A DNA stretch of 64,000 bases from Microbacterium sp. zg-Y818 (GTDB lineage: Bacteria > Actinomycetota > Actinomycetes > Actinomycetales > Microbacteriaceae). The stretch covers positions 1,612,001 to 1,676,000 of the forward strand of contig NZ_CP126741.1 of the NCBI RefSeq assembly GCF_030246905.1. The letters are read 5' to 3'. Below, in pieces: positions 10,421 to 19,817 of this stretch. Position numbers and translations under genes: made by a program. A model generated the notes under the pieces. The model ran no database searches and had not been told where the DNA came from. It saw only the letters and a list, made by a program, of their open reading frames with translations. Numbering within the stretch: the stretch's first letter is position 1; each line of letters opens with the position of its first letter.

Positions 10421-11194
10421 TCACTTTCCTTCAGGACGCACGGTGCGCCGCTCGATGCGCTTGGGGATGTCGCCGCCGACCTCGACGAGGCGATGCACGT
10501 AGACGCCGGGGAGGTGCACGTCGTCGGGGTCGATCTCGCCCGGCTGCACGAGCTGCTCGACCTGGGCGATGCACACCTTGCCCGCCATCGCGGCGAGCGG
10601 GTTGAAGTTGCGCGCCGCCTTGTTGAAGACGAGGTTGCCGTGCGTGTCGCCACGCAGGGCGTGGACGAGGGCGAAGTCGGTGACGATCGCCTCTTCCAGC
10701 ACGTAGGGCAGCGGACGGCCCGTCGTGTCGAACGTGCGCACGTCCTTCGGCGGCGACGCCACCGCGATGCCGCCGGACCCGTCGTAGCGGCGGGGCAATC
10801 CGCCCTCGGCCACCTGGGTGCCGACGCCGGTCTGCGTGTAGAACGCCGCGATGCCCGCGCCGCCGGCCCGCAGCTTCTCGGCGAGGGTGCCCTGCGGTGT
10901 CAGCTCGAGCTCCAGCTCACCGCTGAGGAACTGCCGCTCGAACTCCTTGTTCTCGCCCACGTACGACGAGGTCATCTTGCGGATGCGTCCGGCCCCCAAG
11001 AGGACCCCGAGCCCCCAGTCATCGACCCCGCAGTTGTTGGAGACGACCGAGAGGTCGGTGGTGCCCTGCGCGAGCAGCGCCTCGATCAGGGCGATCGGGT
11101 TGCCCGAGAGGCCGAAGCCGCCGACGGCGAGCGATGCCCCATCCGGGATGTCGGCGACCGCTTCGGCCGCAGAGGGGAACGTCTTGTCGATCAC
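10421..11194 (-). CDS. scoA: 3-oxoacid CoA-transferase subunit A
   Basis: Alpha subunit of the same CoA-transferase, 257 residues. Conserved features are [15 protein letters not shown] near the N-terminus, [12 protein letters not shown] and the [16 protein letters not shown] segment. The GTG start at 11194 is chosen because GAAGGAG stands six bases before it; a longer frame beginning at 11242 lacks a site. It is divergently transcribed from the IclR-family gene, the usual arrangement for an operon controlled by its neighbour. Substrate could be acetoacetate or 3-oxoadipate; the nearby dehydrogenase favours acetoacetate. Confidence 0.92.
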   Translation of the reverse strand: MIDKTFPSAAEAVADIPDGASLAVGGFGLSGNPIALIEALLAQGTTDLSVVSNNCGVDDWGLGVLLGAGRIRKMTSSYVGENKEFERQFLSGELELELTPQGTLAEKLRAGGAGIAAFYTQTGVGTQVAEGGLPRRYDGSGGIAVASPPKDVRTFDTTGRPLPYVLEEAIVTDFALVHALRGDTHGNLVFNKAARNFNPLAAMAGKVCIAQVEQLVQPGEIDPDDVHLPGVYVHRLVEVGGDIPKRIERRTVRPEGK

Positions 11195-11270
11195 GGGCAC
11201 TCCTTCGTGAGCCGGGTATGGTGCCAGACTGCGTGCCGCCACCGCGCCGCGGCAACGGCGTTCTTGCGAT

Positions 11271-12092
11271 GTGGACGGCAGCCCGTCTAGGTTCCACTAT
11301 GTGGACACCCCTTCCCGCGCCGCCGTTCCTGGCGCTCAGACCGTGGCACGCGCAGCCAGCCTGCTGCGGCTCGTGACGGCGGCGGGCGCCGAGGGGGCTG
11401 CTTTGCAGCGACTCGCCCATGATGCGGGACTGTCGCGGTCGACCGCCCATCGCCTGCTGTCGGCGCTGCGCGCCGAAGGGCTCGTGGATCAGGATGAGAC
11501 GTCGTCGCGCTGGATGCCTGGCCCCGAGCTCTTCCTCATGGGGTCGGTGGCCGCCGCGCGCTACGACATCACCGATGTCGCACGCGACATCGTGCGGTCA
11601 CTGGCGGTCAAGACCGAGGAGAGCGCGTTCCTGTCGGTGCGGCGCGGCGATGAGACCGTATGCCTCGTCCGCGAGGACGGCGCCTTCCCCATCCGCTCGT
11701 TCGTGTTGAGCGAAGGGGTGCGGTTTCCGCTCGGCGTGGCATCCGCGGGACTGGCGATCCTCGCCTTCCTGCCGGACGACGACGTCGACGCCTACCTGGC
11801 GCGGCATCCGGAGCTCGTCGACCGCTTCGGCACGCGCCATGCGCCGGCTGTGCTGCGCACACGACTGGCCGACACCCGCGACCGGGGATACGCGGTCAAC
11901 CCCGGGCTCATCGTCGAAGGCTCGTGGGGGCTGGGCGCGGCGGTGTTCGACCGCGCCGGCCGGCCGGAGTGGGCGCTCAGCCTGACCGGGGTCGAGTTCC
12001 GCTTCTCCCCCGAACGGCTGCCGGCGCTCGGCCGTACCCTGCTCGCCCACGCGCACCAGCTGTCGTCGCGCATCGCCTCGGCGCGGTCCTGA
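11271..12092 (+). CDS. IclR-family transcriptional regulator
   Basis: A 273-residue regulator if started at the GTG at 11271, or 263 residues from the GTG at 11301. The N-terminal winged helix-turn-helix spans roughly ASLLRLVTAAG to LSRSTAHRLLSALRAEG. The C-terminal effector domain includes SVRRGDETVCLVR and the family's late segment GLIVEGSWGLGAAVFD. Neither start has a strong ribosome-binding site. The 11301 start would place the candidate operator directly over the initiation codon, giving autoregulation. It probably controls the divergent scoA-scoB-thiolase operon in response to an organic acid. Confidence 0.88.
   Translation: MDGSPSRFHYVDTPSRAAVPGAQTVARAASLLRLVTAAGAEGAALQRLAHDAGLSRSTAHRLLSALRAEGLVDQDETSSRWMPGPELFLMGSVAAARYDITDVARDIVRSLAVKTEESAFLSVRRGDETVCLVREDGAFPIRSFVLSEGVRFPLGVASAGLAILAFLPDDDVDAYLARHPELVDRFGTRHAPAVLRTRLADTRDRGYAVNPGLIVEGSWGLGAAVFDRAGRPEWALSLTGVEFRFSPERLPALGRTLLAHAHQLSSRIASARS
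11293..11305. promoter_or_regulatory. Candidate IclR-family operator
   Basis: An inverted repeat TCCAC-TAT-GTGGA, readable more loosely as GTTCCAC-TAT-GTGGAC, lies between the divergent scoA and iclR genes. A second half-site GTGGAC occurs at 11271. IclR-family proteins typically bind short palindromes of this kind in divergent intergenic regions, often overlapping their own start. No binding data; the assignment is inferred from symmetry and position. Confidence 0.5.
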
Positions 12093-12117
12093 CGCCGCGG
12101 GCTCTCCGCCGGTCGTC

Positions 12118-12195
12118 GCGAGCGCAGGAGATACCGCGAATACAGGATGGATGCCGCCGGAAACGACCTGCGCCCGTGGGATCTCCTGCGTTCGC
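12118..12195. repeat. Palindromic intergenic repeat, copy 1
   Basis: A 78-base hairpin-forming element. The outer 15-base arms GCGAGCGCAGGAGAT (12118-12132) and ATCTCCTGCGTTCGC (12181-12195) differ at one base. The core GGATGCCGCC is shared with copy 2. It lies just downstream of the iclR stop and could also act as a transcription barrier, but there is no T-run. Confidence 0.7.
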
Positions 12196-12278
12196 TAGAG
12201 CACACGCCGCGTGTCGGTCGCCGGCAGCACCGCGAGCAATCCCCGCCGCCCTCGTGCCGCGCCGAGTACGGCAACGCC

Positions 12279-12351
12279 AGCGCAGGAGATCTCCCGAAGG
12301 CAGGACGGATGCCGCGCCGAACGTCCTGCACTCGTGAGATTCCCCTGTCGC
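12279..12351. repeat. Palindromic intergenic repeat, copy 2
   Basis: A second, diverged copy of the element at 12118. It opens with the same AGCGCAGGAGAT and ends GAGATTCCCCTGTCG. The inner arms are perfect here: GCAGGACG (12300-12307) against CGTCCTGC (12322-12329). The two copies fill most of the 284-base gap between iclR and the hydrolase; I see no gene in that gap. Confidence 0.65.
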
Positions 12352-12376
12352 GGCGGCGGCCGCTCCGCGCTGGCGC

Positions 12377-13270
12377 TCACCGGGTCGGCGCGAGGGCCTT
12401 CCGCACGTGGCCCGCGACGGCGGCGGCGCCGTGCCCCGACAGCACGATCGTGTAGTGGTTCATGCCCTCGATGAGGTGGTGACGCACGTGCGGCATCCGC
12501 TCGAGCAGGGGCTGCAGGTGCGCCGGCGGATACAGCCCGGGCAGCTCGTCGCGCAGCCCGCGCGGCACCGTCAGCAGCACGGTGTCGTGGGAGAGGGCAT
12601 CCAGGGCCGCGGGAAGGGTCGCGCCGGTGTTCATGTCCACGGTGTCGTCGACCGTGGTGCGGTAGCTCGTGGCCGGGCGCAGCAGATCGCCGTCGGGCGA
12701 CAGGTCGTAGACGAAGTACTCCTCCAGCTGGTCCGACCAGGCTCCCTGGAACGCGGGGTGGTCGCGCCAGAAGGCGAGATACGCGGCATGGTCGGCGAAC
12801 CGCTGGTTCAGCCGCTCGGCCGTGGGTCCCAGGATGTGGGAGACGACGGTATCGGCATCGAGCCCTTCCGGCACATCCAGCGGCAGTCCGCCGTCGACGA
12901 GCAGGAGCGAAGCGACGCGCTGCGGATGCCGGTGCGCGAAAGCCAGAGCGACGAAGGCGCCCATCGAGTGACCGACGACGAGCGTGCGCTGCACCCCCGC
13001 GGCATCCAGCACGGCCGCCATGTCGTCGGCGTGGGCCGCGAGGCCGCCCGCACCGGTGACGCCGTTGCTGCGCCCTCTCCCCCGCAGGTCGGGGGCGATC
13101 AGGCGCACGTCGGGCAGACACTCGGCCAGCCATGGCCAGGCGCGGTGAGACGAGGTCACGCCGTGGATGAGCAGCGCGGTCGGGGCGTCGGGCGCGTCCG
13201 TCTCCCACACCCCCACCCGCAGGGCACCACCTTTCACCGGCACGTCGAGGGTGCGGTACTCGCGGCTCAT
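12377..13270 (-). CDS. Alpha/beta-fold hydrolase
   Basis: A 297-residue serine hydrolase. The oxyanion region is LLIHGVTSSHRAW, the nucleophile elbow is VVGHSMGAFVAL, and the likely acid and histidine lie in the later DTVLLTVPRG and IEGMNHYTIVL segments. The ATG at 13270 overlaps the stop of the dehydrogenase gene. Being last in a liv/ligase/dehydrogenase operon, it may release an acid from an ester or a short oligomer such as a hydroxybutyrate ester; the substrate is not evident from sequence. Confidence 0.85.
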   Translation of the reverse strand: MSREYRTLDVPVKGGALRVGVWETDAPDAPTALLIHGVTSSHRAWPWLAECLPDVRLIAPDLRGRGRSNGVTGAGGLAAHADDMAAVLDAAGVQRTLVVGHSMGAFVALAFAHRHPQRVASLLLVDGGLPLDVPEGLDADTVVSHILGPTAERLNQRFADHAAYLAFWRDHPAFQGAWSDQLEEYFVYDLSPDGDLLRPATSYRTTVDDTVDMNTGATLPAALDALSHDTVLLTVPRGLRDELPGLYPPAHLQPLLERMPHVRHHLIEGMNHYTIVLSGHGAAAVAGHVRKALAPTR

Positions 13271-14019
13271 CGCGCCGTCCATCCGCCGTCGATCGTGTAC
13301 GAGGCGCCGGTGACCATGCCGGCCTTGTCCGACACCAGCCACCCGGCGAGCGAGGCGACCTCGTCGGCTTCGACCAGACGCTTCACGGCGACCTCGGTGA
13401 GCATGACCTTCTCGACGACCTCGGAGTCAGGAATGCCGTGCACGCGCGCCTGCTCGGCGATCTGACGCTCCACCAAGGGCGTGCGCACATACGCCGGGTT
13501 GATGCAGTTGCTTGTGACCCCGTGCGGTCCGCCTTCGAGGGCGGTGACCTTCGACAGTCCCTCCAGCGCGTGCTTCGCCGTGACGTAGGCCGACTTGAAG
13601 GCGCTCGCCCGCAACCCGTGGGCGCTGGAGACGTTGATGATGCGCCCCCACCCACGGGCGTACATCGCGGGCAGCGCGGCGCGGATGAGCAGGAAGGGCG
13701 ATTCCACCATGAGCCGCTGGATCAGCCGGAACACCTCGGGATCGAACTGCTCGATGGGCGCCACGCGCTGGATTCCGGCGTTGTTGACGAGGATGTCGAC
13801 GTCGAGCTGAAGGTCCTCCTGCGCCGCGGTGTCGGAGAGGTCGACGACCCACGATTCTCCCCCTGCCGCCTCGGCAGCCGCGGTGGCCGCTTCTGCGTCG
13901 CGGTCCGCGACGATCACGTGGGCGCCGCGCGCGGCGAACTCGCGCACGCAGGCCAGCCCGATGCCGCTGCCGCCGCCGGTGACGAGCGCGCGACGGCCGG
14001 TCAGATCGCGGTCAGTCAT
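13267..14019 (-). CDS. Short-chain dehydrogenase, 3-hydroxybutyrate dehydrogenase type
   Basis: NAD(P)-dependent SDR of 250 residues with the cofactor motif TGGGSGIG, NNAG, catalytic Ser in NVSSAHG and the YVTAK pair. The sequence around IQRVAPIEQFDPE and SAHGLRASAFKSAYVTAKHALEGLSKVTALE is typical of D-3-hydroxybutyrate dehydrogenases, which oxidise 3-hydroxybutyrate to acetoacetate. That product would feed the CoA-transferase and thiolase at 8.6-11.2 kb. It overlaps tetR upstream and the hydrolase downstream. Confidence 0.86.
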   Translation of the reverse strand: MTDRDLTGRRALVTGGGSGIGLACVREFAARGAHVIVADRDAEAATAAAEAAGGESWVVDLSDTAAQEDLQLDVDILVNNAGIQRVAPIEQFDPEVFRLIQRLMVESPFLLIRAALPAMYARGWGRIINVSSAHGLRASAFKSAYVTAKHALEGLSKVTALEGGPHGVTSNCINPAYVRTPLVERQIAEQARVHGIPDSEVVEKVMLTEVAVKRLVEADEVASLAGWLVSDKAGMVTGASYTIDGGWTAR

Positions 14020-14686
14020 CGTCTTCCCCCTGCCTGGCGGCGAGTGCGTTGCGCACGAACCGCATCATGTGATCGACCACCTCGGTCGGGATCTCCGCGG
14101 GCGGCGCGCCGTCGGCATCTCGCTCCCACAGCAGGTAGCGCATGCCGATGAGCTCGCCGGCGCCCATCAGCGCCCACGCGGTCACCTCGGGGTCCAGCGC
14201 GGCATCCACCTCGCCCTGCCCCTGGGCTGCGCGCAGGCCGGCCTCATACCCGGCAACGATGCGGGTGTAGTGCAGCCGCAGCATCTCGGGCGAGACGAAC
14301 TCGGCTTCGCGCACGATGCGGTAGAGGGCCGGATGCGCCGCCGTGAAGCGGAAGAATCCCTCGAAGCCGGCCCGCTCGGCGTCGATGCGCGACGAGGTCG
14401 TGGCCATCGCCTCGGCCATCGCGTGACGCACGCGGCGGTTGAGGTCGACGACCAGCTCCTCGAAGATCTGCTGCTTACTGTCGAAGTAGAGGTAGAAGGT
14501 GCCGAGGCCGATGCCCGCGTGCTCGGTGATCTTCACGATCGACGCCTCGTGGTAACCCGAGGCGGCGAAGACCGCCTCGGCGGCTTCCAGCAGCCGGCGC
14601 CGCGTGGCCTCACCCCGCTTGGTCAACGGCCGACCGCTCGTGGACAGCGCCGCCTCCGGCGGCTCGAACGCCTCGATGGTGCTCAT
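14012..14686 (-). CDS. TetR-family transcriptional regulator
   Basis: 224 residues. The N-terminal helix-turn-helix runs from GEATRRRLLEAAEAVFAASG through IVKITEHAGIGLGTFYLYFDSK; the ligand-binding C-terminal half is variable. The ATG at 14686 has GAAGGAG eight bases upstream and overlaps the ligase stop (ATGA). It lies inside the operon it probably regulates. FadR/PaaR-like TetR proteins next to acyl-CoA ligases usually sense acyl-CoA; here that is inference. Confidence 0.9.
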   Translation of the reverse strand: MSTIEAFEPPEAALSTSGRPLTKRGEATRRRLLEAAEAVFAASGYHEASIVKITEHAGIGLGTFYLYFDSKQQIFEELVVDLNRRVRHAMAEAMATTSSRIDAERAGFEGFFRFTAAHPALYRIVREAEFVSPEMLRLHYTRIVAGYEAGLRAAQGQGEVDAALDPEVTAWALMGAGELIGMRYLLWERDADGAPPAEIPTEVVDHMMRFVRNALAARQGEDDD

Positions 14687-16287
14687 GCGCGGTCTCCTTC
14701 GAGGGTGGGGGTCGGCGGGAGTTCGGATGTGGAGGCGGATGCCGCCATCAGAGCCGCAGCCTGCGCACGCAGGCGGGTGCGGGCGAGCTTGTCGATCGTG
14801 CTCCGCGGCAGCGCGTCGACGAAGGCGACGCGAGCCGGCACCTTGTAGGCGGCCAGCTCGCTGCGCGCGTGCGCGAGCAGCTCGTCGACGCCGAGCAGGG
14901 CGCCGGGCGCCCGCACGACGAAGGCGACTCCGCGCTCCCCCCACACCGGGTCGGGGGCGCCGACCACCGCGACCTCGGCCACGGCGGGATGCCGGCTGAG
15001 CGCCCGCTCCACCTCTGCGGGGGCGACGTTCTCGCCGCCGGAGATGAAGATGTCCTTGAGCCGGTCGACGATGCGGTAGATCCCGTCGGCGTCGCGGGCG
15101 GCGATGTCGCCGGTGCGGAGCCACTCGCCGGCGCGGGCCCGGTCCGTCGCCTGCGGGTCGTCGAGGTACCCGGCGAAGACGCTCGGCCCCCGCACCCACA
15201 ACTCGCCCGCGGCAGGGCCCTGCAGCACGAGGCCGGTCTCGGGGTCGGCGAGCACGACTTCCACGTGCGGGTAGGGGCGCCCGACCGCCCCCGGATGGGC
15301 GTCGGCCTCGGCCGCGGGCAGACACAGCACATTAGGGGACGCCTCGGTGAGTCCGTACCCCTGGGTGAGCGCCACCCCGGCATCCGCCCACCGGGCCGCG
15401 GTGTCCGGCGCCATCGTCGCGCCGCCCACGAGGGACAGACGCAGGCTGCGCAGGCCCTCCGAGCTGAAGCGCGGGTCATCGGCCAGCTGCCGGTACTGCG
15501 TCGGGACCCCCATCATGGCGGTCACACCCCGCTCTGCGATGAGCTGCAGCACGCGGCCCGGTTGGAACGAGCGCTCCAGCACGACCGTTGCCCCCACCCA
15601 CCAGGCCAGGAGCGGCTGCACGTTCCAGGCGGCCACGTGGAACTGCGGCAGCATCGCCAGCACGACGTCGTCAGCGGTCAGCTGCAGCGCTCCCGACAGC
15701 GCGAGGTTGTTCCAGAAGCAGTTGGCGTGGGTGAGCACCACGCCCTTGGGTGCGGCCTCGCTGCCGGAGGTGAAGATCACCAGCAGCGGATCGTCGTCGC
15801 GCACCGGGCGCAGCGGCGCTGTGAAGGCTGTCGACGGCGGGGGCGCTGCGGATTCCACCCCGGTGGTGCCGAGCGATGCCACCGGCGGGCGTCTGGTCGC
15901 GCGGCCGAGGGCATCCTCGGCGGCGGCGGCGTACTCGTCGTCGACCAGCAGGAGCGCCGGCGCGGCGCGGTCGATCAGCTCCGCGAGCTCGCGCGGGGCG
16001 AGCCGCCAGGACAGCGGCACGAACGCCAGTCCGCTGTGCGCACAGGCGAAGAACGCCACGACGTGGTCGATGGAGTTGCCCGAGATCGTCGCGATGCGCT
16101 GGCCGGGGCGGTAGCCCGCCGACGCGAGTCGGTGCGCGAGTGCCGCGGCGCGCTGCGCGAGTTCGCCGTACGTGATCGTCACGCCCCGGTCGTCGATGGC
16201 GATGCGGCCGGGCGTCGCGTCGGCGCGGGCGGTCAGCCAGCGGCCGATCGTGTGGGGCCCGTCGGCGCCCCGCTCGTCGGGTGTCAC
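14683..16287 (-). CDS. AMP-forming acyl-CoA synthetase
   Basis: A 534-residue ANL-superfamily ligase that activates a carboxylic acid with ATP and CoA. Motifs in order: FTSGSEAAPKGVVLTHAN (phosphate loop), YGLTEASP, the hinge region around LRTGDIAARDADG and GGENVAPAEVE, and a final lysine in RSTIDKLAR where the family usually has TGK. The GTG start at 16287 overlaps the livM stop (GTGA). Coupling to a branched-chain-type transporter suggests the imported substrate is an acid, perhaps short- or medium-chain. Confidence 0.9.
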   Translation of the reverse strand: MTPDERGADGPHTIGRWLTARADATPGRIAIDDRGVTITYGELAQRAAALAHRLASAGYRPGQRIATISGNSIDHVVAFFACAHSGLAFVPLSWRLAPRELAELIDRAAPALLLVDDEYAAAAEDALGRATRRPPVASLGTTGVESAAPPPSTAFTAPLRPVRDDDPLLVIFTSGSEAAPKGVVLTHANCFWNNLALSGALQLTADDVVLAMLPQFHVAAWNVQPLLAWWVGATVVLERSFQPGRVLQLIAERGVTAMMGVPTQYRQLADDPRFSSEGLRSLRLSLVGGATMAPDTAARWADAGVALTQGYGLTEASPNVLCLPAAEADAHPGAVGRPYPHVEVVLADPETGLVLQGPAAGELWVRGPSVFAGYLDDPQATDRARAGEWLRTGDIAARDADGIYRIVDRLKDIFISGGENVAPAEVERALSRHPAVAEVAVVGAPDPVWGERGVAFVVRAPGALLGVDELLAHARSELAAYKVPARVAFVDALPRSTIDKLARTRLRAQAAALMAASASTSELPPTPTLEGDRA

Positions 16288-17423
16288 GCGCGCACCTCGG
16301 CGGGCTCGGCGATCGCCTCGCTGTCGTCCAGCCGGTGCAGGCTCGCCCGGGTCCGTTCGCCGCGGCGCCGGCGCACCGCCGCGTCGACGGTTCCGGCGAT
16401 GCCGCCGGGAAGGAACATCACCACGAGGATGAAGAGCACCCCCAGCAGGAACATCGGCTCCGAAAGCGGTACGTGCAGGATGGCGGGCAGCGCGTCGATG
16501 GCATCGGAGCGGGCCAGCACCGTCAGGCGCTGGTCGAGCAGGGTGTAGAGCACACCCCCCACGATCGCACCCCAGCGGAACCCGACACCACCGAGCACCA
16601 CCATCACCAGCACGGTGATCGTGAGGTCTGCCGACACCGCCGCCGGCTGAGTGCCGGACTGCAGCAGCAGGTAGGCCATTCCCGCCAGGCCCGCGCAGAG
16701 GGCGGCGACGACGAAGACGAGCAGCTTCGCCCGGTAGGGAGACAGCCCCAGCACCTGCACCCGCAACTCGTTCTCGCGCGTCGCCTCGGCGAGGTGTCCC
16801 AGGCGCGAGCGGTCGACCCAGAGCACGACGAGGTACACCAGCACCACGACGACGAGGGTCAGCCAGTAGAGGTTGCGGGTGTTGACCACCCCGACCAGCC
16901 AGTCCGGAACCTGGGCGGTGGCCAGCCCCAGGCCTTCCTCGCCGCCGGTGACCTGCTGGTTGCGGCGCACGAGCACAGACCCTGCCTGCGCGAAGGCGAG
17001 GGTGACCATCGCGAAGGGGATTCCCGAGACGCGCATCGCCACGGAGCCGGTCAGCAACGCCACCGCGAGACCGCCGACGAGCGCGACCGGTACGGCGACG
17101 GCCAGCGGCAGCTCGGCTGCTTTGAGCAGGATGCCGAGTCCGTACGCTCCGGCGCCGAACGACAGGGCATGGCCGAACGACAGCATGCCGGCGGTGCCGA
17201 GCAGCAGGTTGTACGACAACGCGAGGGCGGCGAACACCATGCACAGCGACATCAGGGCGAGGCTGCCCGGGGTGTAGGTGGGGCCGGGCAGGATGCCGGG
17301 GATGGAGATGTTCAGCAGCGGCAGCACCGCCATCAGCACGACGAGGGCGGCACCGAGTCCGGCAGGCAGCAGCCGGCCGGCGCGGCCGCGGACCAGGGTG
17401 GGGATTCCCGTGGTGGTGGTCAT
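16284..17423 (-). CDS. livM: Branched-chain-type ABC transporter permease
   Basis: LivM-family membrane subunit of 379 residues with about ten hydrophobic segments and the conserved SYNLLLGTAGMLSFGHALSFGAGAY block. It ends in an arginine-rich cytoplasmic tail. It begins two bases after livH. Liv-type transporters import hydrophobic amino acids but also organic acids, amides and aromatic acids; the neighbouring acyl-CoA ligase makes a carboxylic acid more likely than an amino acid here. Confidence 0.92.
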   Translation of the reverse strand: MTTTTGIPTLVRGRAGRLLPAGLGAALVVLMAVLPLLNISIPGILPGPTYTPGSLALMSLCMVFAALALSYNLLLGTAGMLSFGHALSFGAGAYGLGILLKAAELPLAVAVPVALVGGLAVALLTGSVAMRVSGIPFAMVTLAFAQAGSVLVRRNQQVTGGEEGLGLATAQVPDWLVGVVNTRNLYWLTLVVVVLVYLVVLWVDRSRLGHLAEATRENELRVQVLGLSPYRAKLLVFVVAALCAGLAGMAYLLLQSGTQPAAVSADLTITVLVMVVLGGVGFRWGAIVGGVLYTLLDQRLTVLARSDAIDALPAILHVPLSEPMFLLGVLFILVVMFLPGGIAGTVDAAVRRRRGERTRASLHRLDDSEAIAEPAEVRA

Positions 17424-17424
17424 G

Positions 17425-18300
17425 TCAGGCCCGCTTTCCGAGAAGGCCCGACGGTCGCACGAGCAGCACGACCGCCAGGAGGATCACGACGATGAAGTCG
17501 CCGGTGCCCTGCAGGTAGGTGTTCGCCGCCTGCTGCAGCACCGCCACGACGACCGACGCGATGGCGGCGCCGGTCAGCGATCCGAGGCCGCCGACGACGG
17601 TGACGATGAAGGCGAAGATGAGAAGCGTCGCGCCGAGGTGGGCCGAGACGAACGTCTGGGCGTGCATCGCCAGCACGCCGCCGATTCCCGCCGCCGCACC
17701 GCCGATCGCGAACACCACGGTGAACGATCGGCGCACGTCGATGCCCAGCGCGGTCACCATCGAGCGGTTCTCGACGCCGGCGCGGATGATCAGGCCGTAC
17801 CGGGTCTTGCGCAGGAACAGCACGAGGGCCAGCAGCACGAGGACGGCTGCGATGATCAGCACCCAGTACTTGTTGGGAATGCTCGCCCCCAGCACCGGGG
17901 TGGTGGCGGCCAGCCATGGCGGGCCCGAGATGTTGATGGCATCCGTGCCCCAGATCCCCTCGAACAGGGCCACGGCCGCGAACGAGAGTCCCACCGTGAC
18001 GAGCACCTGCTCGATGTGTCGCTCGTAGAGCGGGCGAATGAGCACGAGCTCCGTGAGGGTGGCGAAGACCGCGCCGACTCCGGCGCCGACCAGCAGCGAG
18101 GCGAGGAACCCACCCCACGTCTCGGTGCCCAGCGCCTGCGCCACCTGCCAGCCAACGAAGGCGCTCAGGGTGAGGAAGGCGCCGTGGGCGAAGTTCAGCA
18201 CGTGCATCAGGCCGTAGATGAGGCTCAAGCCGCTGGCGACGAGGAAGTACAGCGCCCCGAGGCCGACGCCCGTGACCAGGGTGAGGACGAGGGTGCTCAT
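17425..18300 (-). CDS. livH: Branched-chain-type ABC transporter permease
   Basis: LivH-family permease, 291 residues. It starts MSTLVLTLVTGVGLGALYFL and carries the characteristic GLSLIYGLMHVLNFAHGAF near residues 25-44, followed by further hydrophobic helices and a C-terminal RPSGLLGKRA, the usual family ending. Its ATG overlaps the stop of livF. Together with livM it forms the membrane channel. Confidence 0.92.
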   Translation of the reverse strand: MSTLVLTLVTGVGLGALYFLVASGLSLIYGLMHVLNFAHGAFLTLSAFVGWQVAQALGTETWGGFLASLLVGAGVGAVFATLTELVLIRPLYERHIEQVLVTVGLSFAAVALFEGIWGTDAINISGPPWLAATTPVLGASIPNKYWVLIIAAVLVLLALVLFLRKTRYGLIIRAGVENRSMVTALGIDVRRSFTVVFAIGGAAAGIGGVLAMHAQTFVSAHLGATLLIFAFIVTVVGGLGSLTGAAIASVVVAVLQQAANTYLQGTGDFIVVILLAVVLLVRPSGLLGKRA

Positions 18301-19006
18301 GCGTGGGCCTCCGCACTGACGCCGAGAAGCCGGGTGGTGAGGGCGGGATCGTCGAGGATGCCGCGGGCGCTGCCGGTGTGGACCACCCGGCCTCCGGCGA
18401 TGACGACGGCGTCGCCGGCGAGGGCGCGCACCACCTCGAGGTTCTGCTCCACCAGCAGGATCGGGACCACTTTGGAGGCCTCCCGCAGGGCCTCGGTCAC
18501 CTGGGCGACGATCATCGGGGCCAGGCCCTTGGTCGGCTCGTCCACGAGCAGCAGCCGGTTGTCGTTGAGCAGCGCCCGGGCGACGGAGACCATCTGCTGC
18601 TGACCACCCGAGAGGGTGCCTGCACGCTGGTCGCGGCGCTGCACGAGGTCGGGGAAGAGCGCGTCGACGAACTCGCGTCTGGGGTTGCGCTGCCGCTCGG
18701 CCAGGAGGAGGTTCTCGGCGACGGTGAGCCCCGCGAAGACCTCGCGGTCTTCCGGGACATACCCGACGCCGCGCTGCACGATGCGGTGGGTGGGGAGGGA
18801 ATCGATGCGCTCCCCCGCCAGGACGACCTTGCCGCGTCGGTGGATGAGGCCGAGCACCGCCCGCAGCGTCGAGGTCTTGCCCACGCCGTTGCGCCCGAGC
18901 ACGGCCGTGATGCCGGTGGGCGGCACCTGGAAGGTCACCGATTCCACGACCTGCTGGCCTGCGATGGTGGCCGACAGTTCGGTCACCTCGAGGATCGGCT
19001 CGGCGC

Positions 19007-19010
<4 letters not shown>
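18297..19010 (-). CDS. livF: Branched-chain-type ABC transporter ATPase
   Basis: LivF-type ATPase of 237 residues. Walker A is GRNGVGKTS, Q-loop region GVGYVPEDREVF, signature LSGGQQQMV, Walker B LLLVDEPTKGL, and the switch region is ILLVEQN, which replaces the usual His with Gln as is normal in LivF. Its start overlaps the livG stop and its stop overlaps livH. Confidence 0.93.
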
Positions 19011-19804
<794 letters not shown>

Positions 19805-19817
19805 GCGTGACGTCCGC

